A stretch of 64,000 bases of DNA from assembly GCA_018296165.2 (NCBI GenBank), contig JACKQL020000004.1:496001-560000 (forward strand), in the 5' to 3' direction. Under the pieces are notes generated by a model. It made no database searches, was not told the DNA's origin, and saw only the letters and a program-made list of their open reading frames with translations. This DNA is from Termitomyces sp. T153 (Eukaryota > Basidiomycota > Agaricomycetes > Agaricales > Lyophyllaceae). This document shows positions 52,774 through 63,228 of this stretch, piece after piece. Within the stretch, counting starts at the first letter, position 1. Each line of letters starts with the position of its first letter. A program made the position numbers and the translations under genes.

Positions 52774-53357
52774 GAAGGATTTGCAGCTGGACTATGGTAT
52801 GCCCTCAAGCAAAGTGAGAATAGTGGGCTACCCATAATGAGGCTGTCCTGGTACCAAACCACAATTACAAAGAATGTATGGGCCTGGAACACAGCAAAAG
52901 TCTTGGAACTGGGAGCGCCATATCTAGACAATGAACATGAGTATTATGGTAATGTTACCAAAAGATTCAACCTCGTGCAATGAGAGGACGAGTCATGGGT
53001 AATTCTTGATAAATTGTTGTGCTTCATAACCCACATAGAGGAAAACCACCTCAGGAATCCAATATTTGACTTGTGTAATTGGTATTCTGCTAGATTACAA
53101 CAATCGTTCAATTCAACTGAGGAAGACATTGAGGGAGACCTGAAGTAACAACTCTGAGTCTACCCCTGAAGGGGGTCAGCATACTGGAGAAGGAATTGAG
53201 AAAACTACTTGAACCTCCTTCTAATACATGTGGTTGAAGTAAACAAGGCCTCAGGAAAGGAAGAATCACTGAATTAGAAGTCAATGGACAACAAGTAGAA
53301 CAAGGAACTTACCCAGCCATACAACAAAACAATGCAAGGAAAAAGAATATGAATTGA

Positions 53358-53833
53358 ATGGTACCAAAACCGTTGGTAGTGGTGGTGAAGCTGGATGGGC
53401 ACCCTGTACGTGCCTTGATTGATCCAGGATTGCTAGGGGACTTCATATCAACCACAACAATGGAACAATTGAAACTGAATAAGATTGAATTGGCTGAACT
53501 GGTTCCAGTACAGCTTGCAGTACAGGGTTCAAGGTCTAGAATAAACTATGGAACAGTAGCAAAGTTTGAGTACCAACAAATTTGGGCAATTGATATTTTG
53601 ACATCATGAACCTGCAAGGATATGATGTCATTCTTGGAACACCCTGGATATACCAATACAAGATCACCTTTGGCTTGAACCCATCCCAAGTCATGATTGG
53701 CAGCTCAGAGGCAGTACCCATGGTAGAAGGAAGTAACATAACACAACTAAGTTTGCAATCAATGGAAGCCTATCATGACAATCTAGAACAGTTAAGAAGG
53801 GAGTTAAGTGAATATGCTGCTCCATTATGTTGA
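53358..53833 (+). pseudogene. Gypsy element 3 aspartic protease
   Basis: Reads VKLDGHPVRALIDPGLLGDF, where the active-site DSG has become DPG, followed after a stop at 53607 by LQGYDVILGTPWIYQYKI (ILGxPW, a typical second protease motif). The catalytic triplet change and the stop both argue it is inactive. Confidence 0.8.
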
Positions 53834-53859
53834 GCAGCAGGAGACACACCATTACCTCT

Positions 53860-55372
53860 GCTAAGGGCCATTAATCATGAAATCCCATTAATTGATGAGA
53901 ATAAGATATACTCTTGGAGACCTTCACGCTGTCCAGAAGCACTGAAACCTCAATGGGATGAAAAAAGGGCTGCTTGCATCAAATCAGGACGATGGGAAAT
54001 CACAGCCTCAGGAAATGTGGTGCCAATGATGTTCTTGAAAAAACCAGGGAAACTAGGCAAGCCACTGCACCTGCAAATTATAAGTGACTTGTGAGCAAGA
54101 AATGCTAACACAATTAAGAAATCCTCACCATTACCTGACATGGAAGGAATTTTGAGAAGAGCAGCTAGGGCAAGGTATTGATCCATTATTGATGGCCAGG
54201 ATGCATATGAGCAGATCCGAATTAAGCCAGAACATGTTGGCCACACAACAATGACAACACCTGATGGAAACATGGTGAGCCATGTCATTCAACAAGGTGA
54301 TGGCAATGCCCTGGCAACTTACCAAGCATGAATGAACTACCTGTTTGCAGCATACTTGGGCCAATTTATGGACATTTACCTAGATGACATAATAATCTAT
54401 TCAGATACATTAAAAGAACATGTAAAGCATGTTAAACTGGTGTTGGATATTTTAAGAAAACAAAAACTGTATCTGAGTGAGCAAAAGCTACACTTCCTGT
54501 GCAAAGAAATGAAAATTCTGGGACACGTAGTGGATGATGAAGGGATTCGAATAGATCCTGACAAAGTTGATGCCCTAATAAGATGGAAAGTCCCAACAAA
54601 TAGGGACTTGCTGCGAGGGTTTTTAGGTGTGGCTGGGTATCTAGCAGATGATATTGACTGAGTAAGAGTACCTATGGGAATTTTACATGGATTAATGGGA
54701 GATACAGTGCCATTTCATTGGGAATTCACTCACCAGTGTGCTTTCAAAGATGTAAAGAAACTGGCATCAATCTGCCGCAAGCATCATCAGAGAAAGCCAT
54801 TGGAAAATGGGCCAAACAAGCCCCCAGTAAATATGGTAACGGATGATTATATCACAGGAATAGCAGGGGTAGTGAGTCAGGGAGAGGATTGGAAAACAGC
54901 AAGGGTGGCAGCATTTTTCTCTGCCAAGCTGAATCTGGCACAACAAAACTACCCTGTCCATGAAATAGAAATGTTAGCAGGGGTTGAGACCATGCTATGC
55001 CACAGAGACATACTACGAGGTGTAAGATTCAGGTGGTTTATGGACCATAAAGGATTAATACATTTGATGGAGCAGAAAGATTTATCAGGAAGACAAGCAC
55101 AATGGCTAGAAAAGGTTTCAGAATTTGACTTTGAAATCATTTATGTACCTGGGGCAGAGAACTTACTTTTGGATGCACTGTCTCAACTGTACTCGAATGA
55201 TCAGCCAGGGACAGTAAGGGCACAAAGTGAATACACTTACTTCAATGTTATAGATAATGATGGGTTGGAAAAACAGATGGTTTTGATGCCAGTTCTAGTA
55301 GGGGCAGAGGGTGAAAGCTTGACTACACCAAATGAAGCAGGTAATCCAATGATGGAAGCAGTCAGCACATAG
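53860..55372 (+). pseudogene. Gypsy element 3 reverse transcriptase and RNase H
   Basis: Reverse transcriptase: GRWEITASGNVVPMMFLKKP, then LHLQIISDL with a stop, the first Asp region DGQDAYEQIRIKPEH near 54190, and the intact palm motif MDIYLDDIIIYSD at 54370-54408. The connection follows with LRGFLGVAGYLADDID to a stop at 54659. RNase H (54674-55372): NMVTDDYITGIAGVVSQ, FFSAKLNLAQQNYPVHEIE, RWFMDHKGLIHLM and VPGAENLLLDALSQLY. At least four stops interrupt the domain. Confidence 0.86.
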
Positions 55373-55785
55373 GATCCTGTGAGAAAGAAGAGAACTTACA
55401 ACAGAAAAGTAGTTGAGCCTGCCAAAACTGGATGGCCAGAAACATCAAAAGAATTTGCAGCCTGCACAGCACCAGATTTTGTCCTGAAAGGACCTAAGGA
55501 ATGAAACAAGGGGGGGGAAGGTAGTCAAGCTACCCCCAACCACTCACACAAACTTACAAATAAAGATACAGGCAGAAAAAAGTTGTTTATTAAGCTGCCA
55601 GCAAAAAAGAAGCAGCAGTTACCTAATGTTGGATTGACTCCACAGCCAGGAATAGAAGCTACACCCACAACCATCATTGAACATAGCAATGATGAAGCAT
55701 TAGCAAGGAGATCCCAACAGCTGGAAAACCAATCAGAAAACTTGACCCCACTGACACTGGAGGAATGCTTGAATGCTGGTAAGAA

Positions 55786-55841
55786 CCCTATTGATTTATT
55801 AGAATCACTCAAGCCCTATTGATTTATTAGAATCACTCAAG
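55786..55841 (+). repeat. Perfect 28-bp tandem duplication in gypsy element 3
   Basis: The 28 bases starting CCCTATTGATTTATTAGAAT occur at 55786-55813 and again at 55814-55841. As 28 is not a multiple of three it shifts the frame between RNase H and integrase. Confidence 0.93.
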
Positions 55842-56006
55842 GGATGGTATCAGGAGGATAAACTGTTCGCCAGTATCCTGGACAATCCAAAGGCATTCCA
55901 GAACTTTGAAATCACAAAAGACAACATCATCTACTTAAAAAATGATGGAAGAAAGTTATTATGCATACCTGCTATTATAGTACATGGCCGAAGCATCAGG
56001 GAAATT

Positions 56007-56984
56007 GTGATCTCAGAAGCTCATTCACTTTTAGCCCACTTGGGGCCATGGAAAACATTACATGACCAAGTATGGTGGAAAACTATGTCACATGATGTCC
56101 AGTTATATTGCAAAACCTGCACAACTTGTCGATGGAACAAGTACTCAAACCAGAAGCCCTATGGGTTACTACAGTCTTTACAAGTTCCAACACAGCCATG
56201 GGAGGTGATTGGTATTGACTTCGTGGGTCCTCTGCCAGAGACAAAGGATAGAAATGGCTCGTATGATTCAATTACTGTCATTATTGACTTGCTAACAGCT
56301 ATGGTACATATAGTGCCTAGTTGAACTAATTACACAGCATGACAAGTGGCCAAACTGATCTTCTCTGAAGTATACAAACATCATGGGCTACCCAAAGCAA
56401 TAGTTAGTGATCGTGATTCCTACTTTACTAGTACTTTCTGGACACACTTACATGAATTAATTGGTACTCAATTAAGAATGTCTTCAGCCTACCATCCTGA
56501 ATCAGATGGATCAACCAAACGAGCAAATAAAACTATAGTACAAATGATCCGACAATGTGTAGGGGACAAACTCAAGGACTGGATAAAAAAACTACTAGCA
56601 ATAGAATTTGCAATAAATTCTGCAAGGTCAGAGACAACCGGATACTCACCATTCTTCCTCAACACTGGAAGGTTACCCAGACCAATGATCTGGAACAATG
56701 CAAAACCTAATGAGTTTGCAGGAGTAAGGGTTTTTGCACAATGATTGAAGCTGGCCCTCATGGCTGCACATGATTGCATTTTAGCAGCCAGAGTGAAACA
56801 GACCCGAAATGCCAATCACCGCAGACAACTAGCCCCATTTACCAAGGGAGACATGGTATATGTCTCCACTAAGAATTTTAACTACCCAAAGGGGTTCCCA
56901 AAGAAATTCATTCCTAAATATGAAGGACCTTGTAAGATAACTGAAGACTATGGAAATAGCTCTTTCCAGGTTGATATCTCCTAA
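56007..56984 (+). pseudogene. Gypsy element 3 integrase
   Basis: Zinc-binding HHCC: HSLLAHLGPWKTLHDQ and CKTCTTCRWNK. The core has GIDFVGPLPE (Asp 1) and IVSDRDSYFTS (Asp 2). At the third catalytic site the family reads GxxERxN but here DGSTKRANKTI has Lys for Glu. Stops at 56322, 56339 and 56742 interrupt the frame. The C-terminal part (56745-56984) reads KGDMVYVSTKNFNYPKGFPK and PKYEGPCKITEDYGNSSFQV. It is inactive. Confidence 0.86.
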
Positions 56985-56987
56985 AAT

Positions 56988-57977
56988 ATGAAGAGACAAG
57001 GAATACATAATGTTTTCCATGCAGCCTTACTTAGAATACACAAACCAAATGATGACTGGCTATTCCTGGGACAACTAAATGAACAGATCGAGGAGCCCAA
57101 AGTAAATGAATGGGCAGCAGAGCACATTGTGGCACATCATGGAACAAAGTCCAATGCTATGTTTGAAGTGCTATGGAAAGCTGAAGATAAGTCTTGGATG
57201 AGTTATGAACAGGTCAAAGATCTTAACTTACTTGTTCCTTATTTAGAGCTCCTAGGTTTTGAAACAATTGAGGAACTGACAAACAAAGTGATCAGGCAGC
57301 CACCTCAGGATGACCCTCAGGTTTTTCTGGGACAAGCTTCCTTCCGAGACTGGCGGGGAGACAAGCTAGGGGGAAACCTTTTAAAACCCCATCCTCAGCT
57401 TGATTGGCCCATCACCCACCTTCAACTTTCCTGCCTAGCTCCCTCTACTTCATCCCTTCAAACTTTCTCTACGGGCCACCCCAATCCCTATGGTAACTGT
57501 GGACCTCCAATGGATGGACTAGGATGTCCCAAACACCATCCCTTCCTGACCGTTGACCCCATCACTCACATGGTCACTTTTCACGATCCAGAGAATCCAG
57601 ACTGTGTTGTAACCATTCACCCCCTCCAGATTCAGCTCTACCTCAAATATGACTTAGAAGTCCGTCAGTCTCATGGAAATCCCGGCTCACCCATGCCTGT
57701 CGGCTATTCCCTGTTTGCGGAGATCCTGAACCTTGCTAGTCCTGACACTGAGTGTCAATACCGACTCTCCCTATATGATCCTGAGAACCAGACCTGGTCC
57801 CAAGTCAACAAACCCTTCCCCAATGGGTACCTCCCTAGTTCTTATGTTGACCCTCGTCTCGACCTCCTAGTGACTCTGGGCTTCATATCGAAGCAAGGTA
57901 ACGTGGACAAACAGATAGTCGAAGACGCCATATGCACTTGGCGTGCCCCCCTCTGGCCAATTAGTCCAGAGAACTAA
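56988..57977 (+). CDS. Gypsy element 3 chromodomain-like region and long C-terminal extension
   Basis: A 329-codon open frame continuing the integrase C-terminus: HNVFHAALLRIHKPNDDW, then the chromodomain-like EHIVAHHGTKSNAMFEVLWK, SWMSYEQVKDL. From about residue 115 it is a Pro-rich extension (PQVFLGQASFRDWRGDKLGG, HPFLTVDPITHMVTFHDPEN, PDTECQYRLSLYDPENQTW) that I do not recognise as a pol domain. CpG is scarce up to about 57330 and normal beyond, with no stop in the normal part. The chromodomain may steer integration; the role of the extension is unknown. Confidence 0.7.
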   Translation: MKRQGIHNVFHAALLRIHKPNDDWLFLGQLNEQIEEPKVNEWAAEHIVAHHGTKSNAMFEVLWKAEDKSWMSYEQVKDLNLLVPYLELLGFETIEELTNKVIRQPPQDDPQVFLGQASFRDWRGDKLGGNLLKPHPQLDWPITHLQLSCLAPSTSSLQTFSTGHPNPYGNCGPPMDGLGCPKHHPFLTVDPITHMVTFHDPENPDCVVTIHPLQIQLYLKYDLEVRQSHGNPGSPMPVGYSLFAEILNLASPDTECQYRLSLYDPENQTWSQVNKPFPNGYLPSSYVDPRLDLLVTLGFISKQGNVDKQIVEDAICTWRAPLWPISPEN

Positions 57978-58071
57978 ACAGTATCACGCGCGCCAATCGA
58001 GGCCTTATTCGGGACCCCGTAATTCCACCAGTTCTCAAAAACGTTTTTATTCGGAGGTTCGCGAGAACTAC

Positions 58072-58377
58072 ATGGCATCACCCAGGGCGAGCACGTCCAC
58101 CGCCTCTACCTCTACCAGTCACTCTGATACTCGACCGACTCTCACCTCCGCTGTGCCTACCCGAGCTCTACGTCATTCCGCCGGCGCCGCGGTCACTTCC
58201 AAGGGGATCGTGATCCGAGATTCGGACACCAAAGGAAAAGGGAAAGCCCGAGACGAAGAAGAGGAGATGGTTGTGGACCCTGAGGACGTTCCACTCCCTG
58301 GAGACGATGCGGAGGGCGAGCTTGAAGATTACCCCGACGCACCAGAGCCCCAGTCGGATGCTGATCCCTCCGCTTGA
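58072..58377 (+). CDS. Small acidic 3' frame of gypsy element 3
   Basis: A 101-codon frame from ATG 58072 (MASPRASTSTASTSTSHSD), Ser/Thr-rich then TSKGIVIRDSDTKGKGKARD and a Glu/Asp-rich tail (EEEEMVVDPEDVPLPGDDAE) ending DADPSA. CpG-normal. The frame is also open upstream to about 57940 and overlaps the end of the pol extension, so it may be reached by splicing or frameshift. No domain is recognised; an acidic disordered product. Possibly a gag-like or accessory protein of this family, unproven. Confidence 0.45.
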   Translation: MASPRASTSTASTSTSHSDTRPTLTSAVPTRALRHSAGAAVTSKGIVIRDSDTKGKGKARDEEEEMVVDPEDVPLPGDDAEGELEDYPDAPEPQSDADPSA

Positions 58378-58482
58378 CGAATATCGTTCAACTTCAAAAT
58401 TTTACAAGTTTACTGTCCTTTCCACTCCAATTTACTAATCATAAAAGCCGTATACTTCTTGCTATCCGACTTGGAGGGCGTA

Positions 58483-58722
58483 TGTAGCGCTCGCGTGACA
58501 TCTACGTCACTTCCGGGCTTGATGATAGCCAGAAAGCTGTACCAGAAAACTTTCTACCTATTCAGTTCACTTCCGACTTTCCCCGACACTCTAGATATAT
58601 AAGATAGTAGAATTAGTTGTAGGGGACTAGTCTTTGCAAAATATAGGACTTCGAACAGTTCTATCCCGCGAGACTAAGCTAGTGTGACCGTACGCTACCC
58701 TAATAGGTGGTCTACCGTTACA
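58483..58722 (+). repeat. Right LTR of gypsy element 3, CpG retained
   Basis: 240 bp. It keeps CpG at about ten places where the left LTR has TG or CA, such as CTACGTCACTTCCGGGC and GACCGTACGC. It ends 153 bp before the start codon of the nucleotidyltransferase gene. Confidence 0.93.
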
Positions 58723-58875
58723 GCGCGGCGTCACGCGTTTCTCAGGTACGTTCAACCCGGAGCAAAGCTTCCTCCACGCTTGATTTTCAAGAAATACTGC
58801 TTTTTCATTCTCATTTGTTGGTGGCTCGTGCGAAACGGAAATACTGAGAAATCTCGAGCGTTCGAGTTCTACCTC

Positions 58876-60277
58876 ATGAAGGAACGTTCGAGTTCCAATA
58901 GCAACCGTGAAGATCGCATGCGGTCAAGCACAAGTCGGCCATACTCGAATTTTAGTTCTAGCAAAGAAGGGCGCTCTTCTGGACAATATAAACAGGAGCA
59001 AATGCCTTCTAGACGGGCCAAATCAGTCAACATGACATCACCATTCGAGCCTCTTGATGAGTTTAGGGAGACGCCGTGGATGAATATCTTTAAGAAAGAA
59101 TCGACGTACAATGGGCCGGAGCATAGGTGCGTGTCTTTTGGTTACATTGGTGGCCAGGTTTCAGTAGTTCGTTCAGGCTGCACCACGAAATACTTGCGTA
59201 TCTCACGTACATGCAACAAACTCCTGACGAGAAGAGGGCGCGCGAGCTGGTGATGACAGGAATACGAAGAGTGGTACACGGACGATTTTATGGTGCAGAG
59301 ATTAGGTTATATGGGAGTTCCGCAACAGGTCTCTGTCTACCAACAAGGTGAGTATTTCTTTTCTTCTCTTCTCGAAATGATATGCTCATACTTATGTGCG
59401 GGTAGTGATATAGACGTGGCTATAAAACTACCACGCATAACTGAAGCTGACGTGAAGAGGACACTATTCCAGCTTTCTAGCCAATTCAGATCAGCGGCGT
59501 TGACAAGTAATGTCTTCGTCAACCATCATGCAAAAGTACCCATTCTTATCTTGGAGACGCGGGAAGAATATGGCGAGTATTCTTGACGATGAAAGACGTA
59601 TAGTCTTGACCCTTTACAGGCTCCCTCAATGTCGACATTAATATCAACGACGAATCGGGGACCAGGGGAGTTGAAGTCATTAATGGCTATCTCACACAGA
59701 TGCCTGCCCTCCGGCCACTTGTACTTCTCTTGAAAGGATTTTTGCATCAAAAACGGTTGAATGACGCTCCCAGAGGGGGACTGGGAAGTTATGCTCTCGT
59801 TTGTCTATGTATTCACTTTCTTCAGGTATAACTATCGCTTACTCTCGTCCCGCCGCTGATGTTTCTCCACGCACAGGCAAATCCAAGTAATCGCCCGCAG
59901 GAGTACATTGACAAGCCCATGGAATCAGAATCCCTGGGTTTCCTTCTCATTGACTTCATGTTCTATTACGGCTTGACGTTTGATTACGCAACGTCGTATA
60001 TATCCTCTGCTACGTCTCCAGGCAGATTGCTACCCAAGACAGAGGAGAATGAAGTGCTTTCTATCCGATGTCTTTTCAACCCAGGTTTGCCCTTCCTCCT
60101 GTATATTATCATGTTCGCTCTCATAACATGGCGTTAGAAAACGAGATCGCAAAGTCGGTGAATAAGGTTAGAGCCTTTTTCCAGGTTTTCAAAGACGCAT
60201 ATTCTACCCTCCTTCAACTCAACCTCATGGATCAGACCATGTTGGGTCAAATTATCCGCCTCGATCAAAAGGTCTGA
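58876..60277 (+). CDS. Non-canonical poly(A) polymerase / nucleotidyltransferase, Trf4/Cid14 type
   Basis: Six exons: 58876-59126, 59177-59347, 59406-59572, 59620-59825, 59877-60084 and 60138-60277, joining in frame to 380 residues. Catalytic signature RLYGSSATGLCLPTSDIDVA: the GS motif and the two metal Asp of DID. The third Asp lies in LNVDINIDDESG. Upstream is the family block ETPWMN..LHHEILAYLTY. Downstream, RPLVLLLKGFL, GGLGSYALVCLCIHFLQ and the PAP-associated region (ESLGFLLIDFMFYYGLTFDY). Trf4-type enzymes add short A tails to nuclear RNAs for the exosome (TRAMP complex). It is shorter than yeast Trf4 (584 aa). Intron 3 uses a GC donor. The stop at 60275-60277 could be bypassed by an intron at 60269 giving a longer tail. 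A gypsy LTR lies 153 bp upstream. Confidence 0.9.
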
Positions 60278-61400
60278 AAGCTTTATGGCTCTTTTTACGT
60301 TCCACTAGTTAAATAACACTGGATACAGTTTATTGACCAGCGTGTACTTCTCTCTCGGGTTGCCTTATCACCCGACAGAACAAGTACACATCGAGTGCAC
60401 CATGGCCATCATCCCAATCATTCTCTACCTCCACGCCCGCCATCTGGAAACCTGTCACGTGCGACACGGACTTGGAAAGATAGACCGGTTGGGTCTAATC
60501 GCATGCAGTACCACCTTTCGGTGGCTTGAAGACTGGGATGAGGAACTTAAAACGTGTATGTTCATGCAAGCTCTGGTGTTGGATCACCGATTTTCTCCTA
60601 TAGCTGCTAATATGCTACGAGTCGTTGGTGGGCCCTGGTCTATGTCAATTATTTCCTGAAATGTTGTATTAGTAGCATCGCGAACATTTTGTATCCACTA
60701 TTATTGTTACGATATTGTTATTTACGTAGTCCTTGATACCGGCGCAGATGGGTTCAAATTTTCACGCCGAATGTTTGAAGGTAGCACAATGTTCTGTTTT
60801 AGTAATTGATTTGACTTCGGCATATGGACATTGACTATCAAGAACCATATTCTTTGCCACCCTCCTGGCTCCAGCCTTACTTGACTTCTCTCAATCGTCC
60901 TCCTTCACTGCTTAATCCCTTGCTTCCTAAGCTTGCGTTTCCTCTTTTGTCACGGTCTTTTCCACTAACTTTCCATCATTTTTTTTCTGGGTCGACGCTC
61001 CTTTGATATCTTCTTAGCACCCAATGAAAACAACAACTATAAATTCCAAAACCTTCGACGGCACGGGACGGCACGGGACGGCAAATTTATGCTCGTGAAC
61101 CGTAATATACGGCCACGGTAAGACTAAATTTATTTAAAAGATGTTATTATAATGTATCTGAACTATATCGAGCTAATTTAAGTCCCTCTATACTCGGTGG
61201 ATGAGCTGAAAACATTGGTTGATCAAAGACGCGGATGGTAAAATTGGCGTGAATCGGAGTTTTGATGTGCTTGATGCTATTACTGCCAACCTCCTTCCAC
61301 CATCGTCAAGGCCGCCTTGATCTCAAGAACATCTCTGACTCTCAGGTAAGCACCTTTCAACATTTCTGCCTGGTTATCTACAATATCCTGTAGCGGCGAC
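60278..61400. other. Host intergenic region, CpG-normal
   Basis: 3' flank of the nucleotidyltransferase gene. Short frames at 60333-60659 may belong to an alternative 3' exon of that gene. At 61058-61082 there is a 10-bp unit (GACGGCACGG) repeated two and a half times. A spliced fragment might begin near 61260 but I cannot support it. Confidence 0.45.
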
Positions 61401-62268
61401 AAGCGCCAGCCCCCAACTCTTATGGATTATATAATATACAATTTTTGGTGTTATTAAATGTTGAATGTATATTGATTCAGAGTGATGAAACAAATACAGC
61501 AATGGGATATAGATCTGGTACTCTTCCTCTGCTGCTTGAGTGCCAACATCACTGGCAGCACCATTTGACCCCCCTTCCTATAAAACAAATCATTTCCAAA
61601 TCAGGTAGTCTTTATTGTCAATGTCAACCTGTTGCTTGCAAAAGATTTTCTCAGGCTTGTATAATGAGCTTGTGTTGGATTCTAAATTGCTAAGGGATGC
61701 AAGTTTGGTGATGCTATCAACTTTACTTTCTCTTGAACACTGTGATCCAGCCTCAGAGCATTGTGCTTCCATATGTCTGGGGGATATTGTTAATGTGACA
61801 TACAACTTAGCTGTATATTCAATTTCCAGTATAGTAGTAAGTTTTTTGCAAGTGAGCTCATTTAGTGATTGTAGATAATGTTCATGTGTACAATAGAACC
61901 ATGTTCGATACTTCACATATGATAGGTAGATAGGAAAGGGAAGAGGTATTGGTGAGGATGAAAGTTATATGAGCAAATACCATAGCAATCTAAAGTAATA
62001 AATGATCTCTCTTTAAGATTGCACATGGTGAAAAGAAATAAGTGGCAAGTAAGGATGCAGGATGCTCTTCTTTGAAAACATTAGCTAACCATTTTGCTCT
62101 TGAGCTTGATATATTAAAGGCCTGAGCATCAGGATGATATGAAAAGTGATGATATACTGTAACATTACAATCAAGTGTTTGCAGGGTGTGACACATGATA
62201 CAAGGTGTTTGTTCACTGCAGAAATGTTGGAATTCTGACAGAGTCCTGGACAATACAAAACTATCTAT
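61401..62268. other. CpG-depleted repeat sequence, unrecognised
   Basis: CpG disappears abruptly after AGCGCCAG near 61408. A minus-strand frame of 87 codons at 61990-62253 (ending in Cys/Ser-rich text) has no recognisable domain. Probably transposon debris. Confidence 0.4.
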
Positions 62269-62402
62269 CCTCAGAGCATACTAACAAACTGCATTGTATT
62301 ACCTAGGCAATATATAAGTATTTATCTAGGTAGTGTATCAGTGTTGATAGGTATGTAAAAGTTGTATGGTACACATAACCTCAGAGCATATCAACAAACT
62401 GA
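62269..62402 (+). repeat. Short direct repeat, 110-bp spacing
   Basis: CCTCAGAGCATACTAACAAA at 62269 recurs as CCTCAGAGCATATCAACAAA at 62379. Might be the edges of an LTR fragment. Confidence 0.6.
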
Positions 62403-62672
62403 CAGTATTCTGTAGTATACTGTCTGTAATATAAGCTTAGAGGCAGAAGTGCTAGCAACAGTTTTCAAGGCACTAGTGATGGTGTCAGTACCCTTCAAAA
62501 CTCACTTGGCTCCTTCAAAGATGCTTTCAACTTGATAGGGTCATCAGGGTGGTAGTCAGGCATAGTGATTTCAAGGTGGTGGACAATTTTGGATCATAGC
62601 AACATGGGGATACCCTGCTGGAAGAGGCAACATTCCTCATCTATAAAGTTTGCCATCAGTGATGAGCCATCT

Positions 62673-62826
62673 ACAGTTGAACCTCTTATAACCAATGACC
62701 CTTATAACCAATAACCCCTTCCAACTGATGGGTTTTTGGAGTCCACTGACTTGATTCATGGGGAAATTGAGGGAACTTCCAATACCCAATAATCAATTGG
62801 TTCCAAGAGGGAGTTATAACCAATAT
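62673..62826 (+). repeat. Pogo/Fot1-like transposon terminus
   Basis: ACAGTTGAACCTCTTATAAC followed by two CTTATAACCAAT units resembles the ends of pogo-type DNA transposons (CAGT.GAACCTC..TATAAC). A partial inverse, AATTGGTTCCAAGAGGGAGT then TATAACCAAT, lies at 62797-62826. The other end of the element was not found. Confidence 0.5.
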
Positions 62827-62949
62827 TTTACCTGAAAAGTATAGTTTGGAATGGATAAATAGTTTTCTTCAATTCAGATATGAGCATATGGATATAAATC
62901 ACTAAATAACCATAATGATATGACCAAAAAAGACATGAATAATTGAGAA

Positions 62950-63228
62950 ATGATCAACTTCTGTCCCTCTAAACCTCAAATGCCAGAGAATCCTCTTAAA
63001 ATCACCAAACACCTCAAGTCAGGGATAGAGCCACACAAACAAGCTATTCTTGCACAAATCTCAAGGAAGGAGAAGATCTTGGATACTGATGAGTTGTGGC
63101 TGAACCATGATGGAAACCTGTTTGATGAAGAAAGAGTTGTAGAGCTTCTTGAAAAAGCTTTGGACTATGATTCTAGGGTGTTACAACTGGATTCACACCA
63201 GAAAAGTATTGTTGAACAACTAAAGTAG
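62950..63228 (+). pseudogene. Frame of unknown origin downstream of the pogo-like terminus
   Basis: A 92-codon frame: KITKHLKSGIEPHKQAILAQ, then LWLNHDGNLFDEERVVELLE and VLQLDSHQKSIVEQL, helical and charged. It continues past a TAG with LGGSETKVNSKRKCHKS. It could be the N-terminal part of a transposase or another repeat protein. I do not recognise it. Confidence 0.35.

Larger units (their letters stand above)
49448..58722 (+). mobile_element. Gypsy element 3, Ty3/gypsy LTR retrotransposon, half CpG-depleted
   Basis: A 9.3-kb element bounded by LTRs of 242 and 240 bp (TGTAGCGCTC...GTTACA). Order: gag, protease, reverse transcriptase, RNase H, integrase, chromodomain-like region, a further 3' frame, LTR. 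From 49448 to about 57330 CpG is depleted and stops abound. From there to the right LTR CpG is normal and frames are open. No target duplication was found (GAAAG left, GCGCG right), so the copy may be a recombinant or have suffered a deletion at one edge. Confidence 0.9.

Noticed and set aside
49443..58730. Target-site duplication for gypsy element 3
   Set aside because: Left flank GAAAG and right flank GCGCG do not match.
60824..61006. 60-codon Leu/Pro/Ser-rich frame
   Set aside because: Low complexity, no start context or splice partner; intergenic.
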